This document shows positions 45,123-57,089 of a DNA stretch of 64,000 nucleotides, one piece after another. Position numbers and translations under genes: made by a program. The first letter of the stretch is position 1; every line of letters starts with the position of its first letter. The DNA comes from Nematostella vectensis (Eukaryota > Cnidaria > Anthozoa > Actiniaria > Edwardsiidae): the NCBI RefSeq assembly GCF_932526225.1, contig NC_064041.1, forward strand, positions 7,151,042-7,215,041. Direction: 5' to 3'. The notes under the pieces are model-generated. The model had not been told where the DNA came from. It did not search any database and saw nothing but the letters and a program-made list of their open reading frames with translations.

Positions 45123-45621
45123 GAAGAACAGAAAACAAGCTTACTGAAGTGTGGCGATTTAAATAGTCAACCGGGTCACACAGTAAACTCTAATGAATCG
45201 ACAAAGCAAATTATCCTCGCCCAACAAAATGTTCAAGAGAAAACAATGACTCTGTGAGGATCCAACGGAATATAAAAGAAACCAACAGTTGGATACGTTG
45301 GACTTACCAAAACTTTCGCCTTTTTCCCGCTTGACTCACAGCAAGAATGTCCACGAGGTACATTTGGCAAATATATAGTACCCCATAGGGGGGTATCAAT
45401 ACAATAAAAGTGCGCACCCCTTCTAGGACCCGTATGTTGCTGTTACGTAATCACTTGATAACTAAACAATTAACTATAAATTGTTCCCAGGAGAAAACAT
45501 AAAAATCCTATTTGTAAACAAATATTTTCTTTTTTGTAAATAGGTAAATATTCTTGGATCATGTAAGTAAAGCGCTTTCATATTGCAAAAAAAAAAATGG
45601 TTGAGTACCTACTCTGTAATT
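45123..45621. other. Upstream flank of the SGNH relic; no gene
   Basis: On the minus strand a donor-like GTTTTG/GTAAGTCC near 45308 and a TTCAG acceptor-like site shortly before the ATG at 45122 hint at a former leader exon. Nothing else is recognised. Confidence 0.3.
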
Positions 45622-45960
45622 GTTGACTATAGTTTATATACTCAATGTGACTGCCAGCCAGCGGTTCACAAAGATATCTTAAAATGGTGCCGTTGTAATC
45701 TAGAATAATGTACTCTCCGCTACCTCACTGCCAAGCCAACAAGCCAGTGGTTATTGTGGTTGACTATGTTTATACACTCAATTTGACTGCCGGGCCAACG
45801 AGCCAGTGGCTCACAAAGATATCTTAAAATGGTGCCGTTGTTATCTAGAATAATTTATTCCCCGCTACCTCACTGCCGAGCCAACGAGCCAGTGGTTATG
45901 GCGGTTGACTATAATTTATACACTCAATTTGACTGCCGAGCCAACGAGCTAGTGTCTCAC
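45622..45960. repeat. 136-145-bp tandem repeat, about 2.4 copies
   Basis: TTGACTATAGTTTATATACT with the following CTCAATGTGACTGCC recurs at 45623, 45759 and 45904 with AGCCAACGAGCCAGTGG and AAAGATATCTTAAAATGGTG. Copies are about 90 percent alike. Confidence 0.85.
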
Positions 45961-45961
45961 A

Positions 45962-46215
45962 AAGATTTCTCTGGGGCCCTGGATTCTGTAGTCTAGCCCA
46001 TGTCTGGTCATGAACTTCTGGACCCATCCTACACTTGCTTGAAATGTCGGGGGAGTTTCTGTTTCCTTTCACTTTTCTTCATGGAGATAACGTGCATTAC
46101 TTCTTCTCATCTTCCGTGACACACGTAGACCATTGCTCCCACTCCAGTAAAACATCTTCAATAGCTTTATCGAATGTCTTCCTTCCCGGCTTGACTTTAA
46201 TAATAATAGATGTGA
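45962..46215 (-). pseudogene. CENP-B-type helix-turn-helix relic (pogo/Tigger-like)
   Basis: Reading the minus strand from about 46205, KVKPGRKTFDKAIEDVLLEW is followed, after a stop and frame changes, by PTFQASVGWVQKFMTRHGLDYR. The GWxxKFxxRHGL pattern is that of the CENP-B DNA-binding domain found in pogo/Tigger transposases and domesticated relatives. The remaining transposase domain is not seen nearby. Confidence 0.6.
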
Positions 46216-46618
46216 TTCTTTACTTTCTTCACGCTGAAACTAAGATTTGAGCGGCCTGGGCTAACCTATATTGTCTTGACTTTCTTAAAATGCTTGTATG
46301 TAGGTTATTGAAAATTTTCTCACCCTCTCTACAAAAAGGCCTAGGATGCGCGAGTTTCCCAAAGTATTCACGAAAGGCATACACTTTCTTCTGGTTTCTA
46401 GCCTTACAAGTCAATATAGTGAAGAATACAACAAATAATCCATTGCAATCATACCAAATGCGAGAAATTTACATAGACAAGCGGAGTTCTCAGGTCCTCG
46501 TTTTGTTTATTCCTGTTGCAATTACACCTTTTTACTTCTTTTACTGGCTTACAACCGTCCGGGTATTCAATGCTCGTGCACATGAAAGGGGTATTCACAC
46601 ACTGGTCTCACATTTCAA
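46216..46618. other. No gene recognised
   Basis: Short frames on both strands only; possibly decayed transposon sequence linked to the neighbours. Confidence 0.3.
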
Positions 46619-47490
46619 AGTATTAAAGGAGAGCCCCCATTTAACAGACCAATTCTGTAGCGCACAGTGGTCGGTTGCAGTCTTGATCGAACGAGAACAG
46701 GGTAAGCTACCTGCTGTGAGGCTGGCACTGCATCTCTCCTGGATTTCGACTTCCCATATGTCGTTTGAATCCATTTAACAAACCCCCGAAGATAAGCAAC
46801 GAGCCTTGAGTGTATGCCTCTTATCTTCCAGGGCAGGACATCATTGTAATCAGAGGTGCGCTCATCGAACGACTTGTTTTTTGAAGTCTCTGGGTCATCG
46901 CTGGTTACCGGCTGCTCATGATTGCTCTCACTGTAGCTATCGCTTTCACTGGTAATAACTCCTTTGGCTTTCGCTAGTTGGGCATTCGAACTCGAAGGCT
47001 CTCCCTTTTTGGCCTCGTGAATGTAGTGCCTCGCACGCTTTTGCGGGCTGGTAGCGGCTGGCAGAGGTGGGCTTGAGTTTCTTTTGTGGCCAAGGTCCGC
47101 CCTCAGTTCGTAAGCTGTTGACGTTGTGCTGTGGCCCGGACGCTTTTTCAGATGTTTATCATTGCGGGCCCCCTTCCATGGGACCTAGGGCATTTTTTCT
47201 CCGCCCCCTTATCTTTCCTCTTTCGATTCAGCCATTTTAGGTACTTCTTGTTTGACCAACGGTGCTTTTTGCTGGTCAGGTGTTCTTTTAAATGAATCGT
47301 GTCCTTTTTACGCACAGGACGTTTTCTCTTCCCTGTCTGTCGCTCAAACTCTCTAGCTTCCTTGCCTTCTAATAGCTATCACTTGCTATAGTTAATGACT
47401 GCTTTACCCTTGTTTTGTATTTCCACTCCTGCAATGTTTCACACCCTGCAGGAATACCAAGCTTCTCCATAATTCAATGTTGGTCATGTC
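46619..47490 (-). pseudogene. Charged, Ser-rich relic reading frame without start codon
   Basis: From about 47165 to a TGA at 46619 the minus strand stays open for about 180 codons without an early ATG, with blocks RADLGHKRNSSPPLPAATSP, SESDSYSESNHEQPVTSDD and SRLVAYLRGFVKWIQTTYGK. Upstream, around 47470-47200, MEKLGIPAGCETLQEWKYKT and KKHRWSNKKYLKWLNRKRK appear in other frames, separated by a TAG and frame changes. Composition suggests a disordered, lysine- and serine-rich protein such as a retroelement accessory or nuclear protein. I do not recognise the family. Confidence 0.4.
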
Positions 47491-47879
47491 GAACAGAAGC
47501 ATCCTCATTGGAGAGAACTGCTGCTCCCGTAGCATAAAATAGCTCACCAAAACTGCAACAAGACTATTCTGATAATTAATAATAAAACAAACCGGTTTAA
47601 AGAAGAAAATGGGGGATTTCTATGTTTTAATTCAATTTGCAAGCGATACCTCTAGATTTGTTAAACTCTTGTGTTGTCTTTGTTAGACTCTTACAAATTA
47701 TAAGGAACGCTAACATTTTGTGATATTGTGGCCTCTCACCGTAATCTGTTCTCCTTTTTAGTAAAAGAAAGTATTGAAGTTATTGTAAAACTTACTCTGG
47801 TCGTCAAAACAGGCTCAGAAATTTAATTTATGTTACTGTGTTAAAATTATAGTCGCCCCGAGGAATTTGCGCTACTACA

Positions 47880-49320
<1,441 letters not shown>

Positions 49321-49763
49321 ATGCAACAACGATTGAAGTTGAATACTGCCACCTGTGCCTTCTTTGAGCAAGTCAATCAGTTAAAAGTTATCCGTATTCT
49401 CTATTTGCGTTGCTAATGATTGCGTAAGGGGCGAGCAATCCTTTCCCCCCTCCATCAACTGTGGGTCATATACTATTATAAGCTCTTCAACTATTATACC
49501 TATGGCTGCGCAAGCCACCTCCCCCCCCTTCTCAGTAAATCCTTATGCTATCCTGTCTAAGACTTTATATAAGGAAGGAAGCGCTTATACTTGTAATTAC
49601 CAATCTGCGCTTTACTGCGCCTTTCCTTGATGCCTGTTGATAAGCTCAAGGAGCGACAGTTGAGGTGAGTGGAGTTTTTCTTAGGTGTGAAGCACATATG
49701 CTGGATATGTCCGGTTTTGTGGTAATCAACTACTCTGAATTAAAACCTGGGTGTTTCTGATGC
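49321..49763. other. No gene; downstream flank of the LINE
   Basis: No reading frame. This flank may include the 3' untranslated end of the LINE, which has no clear poly(A) or short-repeat tail. Confidence 0.4.
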
Positions 49764-52700
49764 TTAAGAGTTAATAAAAGAAGTCTTTAACTTATTACAA
49801 AAAGAGTTAAGCGTTTTGGTAGACTGAATATCAGAAGACAATGAATTGAAATATTTAGGTCCCTGATGTCTTAACGCAAACTTATGTATATTTGTTCTAA
49901 ACTTTGAAATATGGAACAAGTTAGAGCTTCTCGTGAACTTGAGAGTTCAATTGAAATATCCTGTTAAATGTTTGGGGAAGTAACCTATTTTTAAATTGAT
50001 ACATTAACTTACCTATTTGAAATAAAAATAAATAATTGAATTTCAATATGTTTAGATTCCTATATATCGGATCAGTGTGTGCATCATAGGATGCTCCAAC
50101 AATTATACGTATTGCTAGTTTTTGGAGCATGAGAATACGATTTAAATTAGATGGATAAGTGGATCCCCAAACACTAACACAGTATTGCAAGTATTGATAT
50201 AACAAAGAACAATACAACGTCAATAGTGATTGCTTTGAAAGGCAAAAACTTGCTTTATACATAATTACTACAGCTTTTGAAACCTTACGCGCGACATTGG
50301 TAGTATGTGGTAACCATGTCAAGTGTTCGTCAAGAATAACACCTAAAAATACTTGACTCGCTTTATATTCTGATCACCTAAGGTGACCTTTATATCAAGG
50401 TTTTGCCTTTTTTGCCGTGGCCTAAAGATAATATAGTTTGATTTTTTTATATTTATAGATAACTTGTTTGCACAAAACCAATCTGTTAATTTGGTAAGTT
50501 CATTATTGATTGTGAGACATAATGAGTCTTCATGGGAGAAAAATATACTTAATAAATATAGTATAATAAAATATACTATATGTCTAAGGCGGTTGAAACG
50601 CTACATATATCATTGATATAAATCAGAAAGAGAAGCGGCCCGAGCACGCTGCCTTGTGGGACACCGCACTTCACTAATTTACGACAAGAAGAAACACCAT
50701 TAAAATTTACAAACTGCTCTCTATCTGAAAGATAACTTTCAAACCATTTGAGAGGAGTTCCACGTATTCCATAGTTATGCAATTACGCTAGTAAAATGCC
50801 ATGATTGACCGTGTCAAACGCCTTTGACAGATCAATAAAAACGCCTAGAGTATATTTTTTATATCAATAGCACTAGATAGAGTATCGTATAAATGAAGAA
50901 GTGCAAGAGCTGTCGAATGGTTCTTTCTAAAACCATATTGGTTATTTGATAGAATATCATATTTAATCAGGAAATTATATAACCGTTTATACACAACTTT
51001 CTCGAAAAATTTCGAAAAAACTGGTAAGACGGACACAGGTCTATAGTTTGCATAAAAAGCCTGATCACCAGCCTTAAACATTGGTAAAACGCGTGCCACT
51101 TTTAACTTCTTTGGGACTATACCAGACCGAGTAGATAAATTGATAATATCAGCTATTGGTTTGGAAATGATATCAATATTTGGCTTTATAATATCCATGT
51201 GGATATTGTCAAACCCAGCAGCTGTGCCAGGACGAAGGCTTGAGCAGATCTCAATGATTTCTTGGTGATCAGTATCAGAAAAAAATATTGAATTAAGAAT
51301 ATCATTGTTCAGAAAACTAGAGGAACATTTATCAGAAGATGGTACTTTCTCCGCTAACGAGGGACCAAGATTTGTGAAATAATCACAAAAACCATTTGCA
51401 ATCTCCATCGGACCGCTGACTTCACGGCCGGCAACCTTAAATGTAGAAGGCAAACGTGAATTACTTTGACGACGATTAATAACTTCATTAAGAATTCTCC
51501 ACGTTTTTTTAACGCCGGATTTGTATTCGGATAGTTTTTTGTCATAATAATCACGCTTTGCTATTTTAAGTATGTCATTAAGCTTATTTCTAAACTTCTT
51601 ATATTGATGTTCGTGACGTAATGTTGGAGAGCATAAGAATTGTCTATATAAGTTATTTTTTTTCTTGATTGACCTCAGGAGACCTTTAGTTAACCCAGGC
51701 TTCCTTGTAATGCTTTTCTTTGTTTTTACTTTTTTTTAATGGAAAACAATTGTTATAAATCGTCGTAAACGTATCTAAGAAATTGCTATAAGCACTACAA
51801 GGATCATCATCAGGGATATGATCCCAACTGTGCATTTCTAGTTCAGATCTAAATTTCGCCTTGCTGGTGGCGGATTTTTCTCTTTAAAATGTCCATTGTT
51901 TGTGATCAACAACATAATTTTTTTCTGAAAGTAAAGTAAAAACTGGCAAGTGATCAGATACATCCGAAAACAATACCCCGCTTTTACTGAAACTATCGTG
52001 GTCGTTAATAAAGATATTGTCAAGAAGTGTAGCGGTATGAGAAGTTATTGTTGTTGGGCGCGTTATCAAAGGAAAAAACATTTTAGAATACATTATGTCC
52101 AAAAATTCAGCAGTTAAACGATGGGTATCATGCTTCATTAGGTCCAAATTCCAATCAGCCATTAATATACCCAACTTGTTATTTTTAGAGATGGCTAAAA
52201 GAATTTGATATAGTTCATCACAAAATTCTTGTACGTCTTTTTCTGGCGGTCTATAGACAACTCCAACAATAATGTTTCTTTCCTTTTGTCGAGTTATTTC
52301 AACAAATAAGGATTCCGCGCAGGTATCAGAAAAGCATATTTCCGGGCGGCATAAACTCGAATTCCTGTTAGATACAAGCCAACACCTCCCCCAGTTCTGC
52401 CTTTGCGTGGTTCATGAACAAATTGTAGCCTGGAATGTCACAAGAATGACAAACATTTTTTAGCCAAGTCTCACTAATTCCTATCATTGAGAAATTTAAA
52501 TTCAGTGTTGACAGTAAATTGGTTACCTTATCAAAATTACCGGACAAACTTCGGGTATTCAAATGTAAAATAGACAACCCCTTTTCCGTCTTACTATTCA
52601 CTAATTCGTTAAATTGATCCTCGATGTAGTAGTCACATGAAAACGACGAATAGAAATTTGCATCGGGATCATTATTAACGCATAATGCTAAGTTGCTTGT

Positions 52701-52905
52701 TTGTTTCAGAAAGTAAGGGGTTAAATTTAAGATTTTCTAATCGATCATGATCGAATCTAATTACGCCATTTTGCTGTTCAAAAAGCGCTAATTGAAAATC
52801 TTCATCCGATAAATGACAAAAAGGCAAAACGTTAGCTAAAGGAATATTCAGATTACTTATCACGCTATCCGCTGCCGGCTGCCTGGATGTTACCTTCGGC
52901 TGCAT
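49764..52905 (-). pseudogene. LINE ORF2 (endonuclease-reverse transcriptase), frameshifted
   Basis: The ATG at 52905 overlaps ORF1. The endonuclease has LSILHLNTRSLSG, FSMIGISETWL and, near 51930, SDVSDHLPVF with its catalytic Asp-His. The RT has AAGFDNIHMDIIKP, NYRPVSVLPVFSKFFEKVVY, YGFRKNHSTA and [20 protein letters not shown]. Directly after it, where F/YADD should stand, the sequence becomes an AT-rich stretch (50500-50585) and no ADD is readable. The C-terminal part (CANKLSINIKKSNYIIFRPR and onward) resumes in another frame. Frame changes occur near 52725, between the endonuclease blocks, and at 50840 and 50580. Enzyme activity is therefore lost. Confidence 0.8.
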
Positions 52906-53656
52906 CCTTTTTCTGATCTCTAATAATTAGGCGATCTAGTATGAAGTAAGCCCTCTTCCCTTCAGCTCTCGCCTTCTTCATCTCTTCGATTTTAGCTTCG
53001 CTCTTAAGAAGTGTAGCCCTTCCAAGATCTTCTGATACGTAGAGACCCGCCGGCTTGTCAATCCTGGCCTTTCTCACAACCGCCTCCTTCGCCTTCCAGT
53101 CCTTGAGTTTACAGACGATCGTCCTCGGCCTCTCTTTCTCCGACTGCGTCAAGGATTTGCCCTTTGCCTTTTTCCTTTCTACGCGGTGCGCCCTTTCGAT
53201 CTCAATCTCCAAACCAAGCTTCGTCTGGATCGCCTCTTTCACTTTAGCTTCTGAATCGGCCCACGACTCTCCTGGACTTTCGGGTATTCCGCACACACGT
53301 ATATTATTACGTCTCGACTGGTTCTCGAGATACTCGAGAGCGTCCTTTACTTTAACAACCTCGCTGTCAGTCTCTTTAACTTTCTTGTTGATAGGCCCAA
53401 AGCGTTCAACCTCACTCTGAGTGAACTCAAGGCTTGCCTTTAGGCCCGAAACCTTCTCTACCAGATCATCGACCCGGCTACTCATCTGCGATACCATTGA
53501 TTCAAATAGGGATCTCATCATGGATTCCTGGACGGCCAGAAGATTTTTCACGGCCGCCATTGTAACCAATTCCTCGTCCTCGACGATGGTTGTCGGACCG
53601 GGAGATAAAGAATCAGTTCGGTTCTTCGCTGCCTTTTTTGATGACTTTCTCGACAT
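52865..53656 (-). CDS. LINE ORF1 protein (L1-type, coiled coil plus RRM-like), 263 aa
   Basis: It starts at ATG 53656 with a Lys/Ser-rich head (MSRKSSKKAAKNRTDSLSPG). Residues about 35-110 form a coiled coil, with a leucine-spaced and Glu/Lys-rich stretch. Then comes the nucleic-acid-binding block NQSRRNNIRVCGIPESPGES, the ERAHRVERKK motif, RPRTIVCKLKDWKAKEAVV and a C-terminal YFILDRLIIRD. This is the usual ORF1 arrangement for binding the element's RNA and chaperoning it. Unlike ORF2 it is uninterrupted. Its last 41 bases overlap the ORF2 ATG at 52905 in another frame, as in translationally coupled LINE ORFs. Confidence 0.85.
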   Translation of the reverse strand: MSRKSSKKAAKNRTDSLSPGPTTIVEDEELVTMAAVKNLLAVQESMMRSLFESMVSQMSSRVDDLVEKVSGLKASLEFTQSEVERFGPINKKVKETDSEVVKVKDALEYLENQSRRNNIRVCGIPESPGESWADSEAKVKEAIQTKLGLEIEIERAHRVERKKAKGKSLTQSEKERPRTIVCKLKDWKAKEAVVRKARIDKPAGLYVSEDLGRATLLKSEAKIEEMKKARAEGKRAYFILDRLIIRDQKKDAAEGNIQAAGSG

Positions 53657-54400
53657 GATTAAATACAAAGACGCAACAAATTAAAAGAGCGAACTAAACA
53701 AAATGGAAATAAAAAATGACTAGTTATGTTCTCCCATCAATGCTGTACTTTGATAAGCACCTTACGACGTAGCTACGTACGACGTTACCGCACAGTTACG
53801 CCACGCACAGCTCGATAGTAAATTCATAAAGACTTGATACTTAGTAACCGTTAGCAGTAATCTTTCTAAGTTTAATTAGAATATATCTAAGCTGTTGGGG
53901 CTCCATTGCAAAGATAAGCTTACCCTCATAAAAAAAAACTTACTATATGGACGGGTACACATGTTGATTAAAGGAAATGTCTTACATTACAACTAACGCA
54001 CTATTGTCACATTATTACAAAAAGTTAGAATGTCATATTAATACCCCATACTTACTAGTTTAATACTTTAATAATTTACTCTCCTAATACATCAGTATAT
54101 TTAGTAGCTTACGCTAATACTGGGGAGGGCAAGGTCAGTTTACGGTCAGTTTACGCGGAGATGCGGAGGCACCTTTAGTTGCCTGATGGCTGGCAAAACT
54201 GCTGTTTTAAAGGACTCCAGATTACTTTTGTTTACAATATTTTTGAAAAGTAAATTCCATGTTCTTATTGTTCTAGGAAAAAAAAAGAATAATTAAAGGA
54301 AAGAATATGCAATTGTTGAAAGCTAAGTGAGTGCCTCCGAGTGGATCGACCGGTTCTTCTGATCGCACCCAGTGTTTTTTTTGGCCTTTGTAGCTATTTT
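53657..54400. other. No gene; 5' flank of the LINE and spacer
   Basis: About 300 bp next to ORF1 is probably LINE 5' untranslated region. CpG-containing ACGTAGCTACGTACGACG near 53765 is the only notable word. Confidence 0.35.
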
Positions 54401-54429
54401 GGCACAGTGAGAGCCCCAGCAAAATTGCT

Positions 54430-56005
54430 CATTACAGGTAATCTTGATCTGATACCTGAACAAAGGACTCCATACTTGCTGTATACTGATAACATGACGG
54501 TCTTTGCTTCTTGGTGACTGACAACAAGTAACACTTGGTTATATTGAACTCCATTTGCCAAGCTGCTGACCAATCAAGTACACTATCCAGATCATCTTGA
54601 AGTGAAGTGCAGCATGGTCATCCATTGATGTGATTGGGCGGTATATGATGGTGTCATCTGGAAATAGCCTGATTTGAGAATTTGATGCTTTACAGATATC
54701 GTTGATATACAACAAAAACAGGGCCGGTCCCTGTACGGAACCGTTTGGTACTCCTGATGTTACTTTACTTTATCAGAGTGGGTGCGATTGACTGCCACAC
54801 ACTGGGACCTCTTATTTAAGAAACGAGATATCCAAGCCAATGTTTTTCCTCTAATGCCAGAATAAGAGAGCTTTTTTTAAACATTCGGCTTATCATAAAT
54901 GCAGTAGTAAAATGTTTGCTGTTTGCTAATTTTTCAATATTTGGACTCAATGTAGAAACTAGCTGGAAATCGTTTGCTTGCTACTTCAAATAATGTTATA
55001 TTTTGAATTTATTATTAAATCCAGTGCTAATAATTTTATATTTTTAATTTATTATTAAATGCAGTGCTTCTACTCACATTTGATATTTTTTTAATTTGAC
55101 TTTTAAAATAATTTGGAAAAACTCAATCTTAATCACTTAGACTCCTTCTAAGTGTACATAAATTATGGTAAAAATGCTTTAAAATCAATATAATAAAATA
55201 CGTAAAGCTAATACTTCCTTGATAGAATAATAATAAAAGAACCAATGTACTCATTCTTATAAACATGGCGATGATCGTAAACACAGGTATCTTGTCTTAT
55301 TTATTCAATAATAGCAAGCTTACTAATAATCCTTGTTTCTGCGTCTTTAGAACTCTATTGACATTCTTTAGTTGAGTCCTTTGTAATGGTGGCACCTGTA
55401 TAACTACTTTAGTAACTATAGAGTTCTCTTTTGATAAGATTTGTAACTTGTTTGATAGGTAAATCACGATAGATTCGCGGTATCTCTTAAAATGCCCGTA
55501 TAGAAAACGCTCGACATCTTTGAGTGTGGCTATACTGAGAAAGGTTAGGTATTTGTAAGCGGTTTGAGCATATTTCAAGACGAAGAATACTCCATGATTT
55601 CCTCACTATAAATATATCTGACGTCAAAGCCGTGCAATGCATCAAAGGCAAGTGTGAAACCATGGTGATAGTTTGGAGTTTAGGCTTATTCAACGAAATC
55701 TAGGCTTAGCTTAGAGTCGAGGTATCATTTTGCGATCGAACAAAATGATAACAAACGCGAATTTTCAACTCGAGGATTTCTCCACAGGAATCCCGAGTAA
55801 TAAATGACAGCACGGAAATCGGCCTATAATAGTCAAAAATATTTCTTTTACCGCCCTTGTGTAAAGGACTTACTCAAGCAACTTTCCAGTCCGGTAAATA
55901 CACACCAGAATTTATTAGCAAATAAAATATTGAAGTGAAACTGCAGGAGCAGCTTCTTGGAGAAACTTCATATGGACTCCATCGAGACCTGTTGCTTTGA
56001 AAGCG
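54430..56005 (-). pseudogene. Second LINE relic (reverse transcriptase fragments)
   Basis: Near 56000-55880 the minus strand reads FKATGLDGVHMKFLQEAAPA, the start of an RT domain; near 54840-54600 it reads WISRFLNKRSQCVAVNRTHS, SGVPNGSVQGPALFLLYIND and LFPDDTIIYRPI. The catalytic FADD is FPDD. About 1 kb of AT-rich sequence without similarity separates the two parts, so an insertion or heavy decay is likely. It belongs to a family different from the LINE at 49.8-53.7 kb. Confidence 0.7.
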
Positions 56006-56366
56006 CAGAGTGCGGATGAAACATGTAATAATAAACGAAACTCTTAAACGTTTCACGTGTGTCTTTTTACCACCAAGTATAATTTTGTGAAGGTTTTAAG
56101 CCCATTTGTACATTTATTTACCGATTCTCAAATATTTCGGACAAAATATGTGTTTTTAATGTCGCGTGACTCGCGTGAGGAAAGATGCGATTTCGCTCAT
56201 TTGTAAATTTGCTATTGAAAAGTTTTTAGTGCCCCGTGTGTATTGCATGCAAACAAGCAAGACCTATTACATATAAAATATATACTTCTTAGCTTGTCAT
56301 TTTTTTTCTTATCTGGCTCTCAAAACGGTTGTTATCGTGAAAAATTCAATATGCGAATCACCCTGT
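56006..56366. other. No gene recognised
   Basis: AT-rich spacer without structure. Confidence 0.35.
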
Positions 56367-56544
56367 TCAAACGATGCCATCATTCTCACCAAGGTCACCT
56401 CCAAAGAAACCCGCACTCAAGCGATTGAACGCAGGAACATAACAGCCGACAGCATACACATCAGCCGACACCAGCTCACTATCCTTCAAGTATTCAGCTG
56501 CATTCACTGCCGTAGAGGAAGATGCGTTACCGGTTAAGCGAGTC
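56367..56544 (-). CDS. Orphan exon, kinase-like at best
   Basis: After a strong acceptor (TATTTTCTATTTCAATTTAG) an open frame reads TRLTGNASSSTAVNAAEYLK and then SELVSADVYAVGC. A Asp-Val-Tyr-x-x-Gly block after a Thr/Tyr-rich stretch recalls the segment following the activation loop of protein kinases. The match is weak and no other kinase exon is visible, so this may be a gene fragment. Confidence 0.25.
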
Positions 56545-57089
56545 CTAAATTGAAATAGAAAATAATCGGCTAGACAATACGCAAGAAAAATCAATATAAC
56601 TCCATTATTTTATAAGAATGCAATTATGTTTAAAATCACAATCAATATGGCCTCGCTTTCTATTTTCTAAGGCGTTACTTAGAAAGTTACTCGCTCTAAA
56701 CCGTTAATAATATATATAGATGGCTAAATGCGAAGGGATAGCAGATAGTAGAATTTTATACCATAAAAGTTAGGAAGATCACCCCCGTCTACTTTATAGG
56801 AGTTTCCCCTTTCGTGCCTCCTCTATAAAAAAAACATAATTGTAGTTTTATTCCGATTATGCTTCTAAGAGTTTCACGTAAATGGATCACCCTATCTGAT
56901 AAAGTCTGTCTTGACAAATCTACTCATAAATTAGTCACAAAAAAGGTGCTATAAGCAATCTCTTAAGGACCTCAATAACGTCAGAACTGAACATGTTTTT
57001 TGTTTTAGTGCTATCCATTAGGGTAAGAAATTGCTTCGACCACTCATCATCCCCCGTCTGATTTTATGGGAGCAAATGTCAGACCCGTA
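56545..57089. other. No gene recognised
   Basis: Spacer without structure before the stop codon of the XPG-like relic. Confidence 0.35.

Larger units (their letters stand above)
49764..53656 (-). mobile_element. Non-LTR retrotransposon (CR1/L2-like, two ORFs), inactive
   Basis: About 3.9 kb on the minus strand in the canonical order ORF1, APE endonuclease, reverse transcriptase. ORF1 (53656-52865) is intact, while ORF2 is broken by several frame shifts. The last frame ends at TAA 49764-49766 (TLNSFCNKLKTSFINS). No target-site duplication or tail was found by eye. I assign the CR1/L2 group from the FRKNHSTALALL-type RT block; a Rex/Jockey relative is possible. Confidence 0.85.

Noticed and set aside
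53055-53684. Plus-strand frames opposite LINE ORF1
   Set aside because: Serine-rich complement of the Lys/Glu-rich ORF1; no independent evidence.
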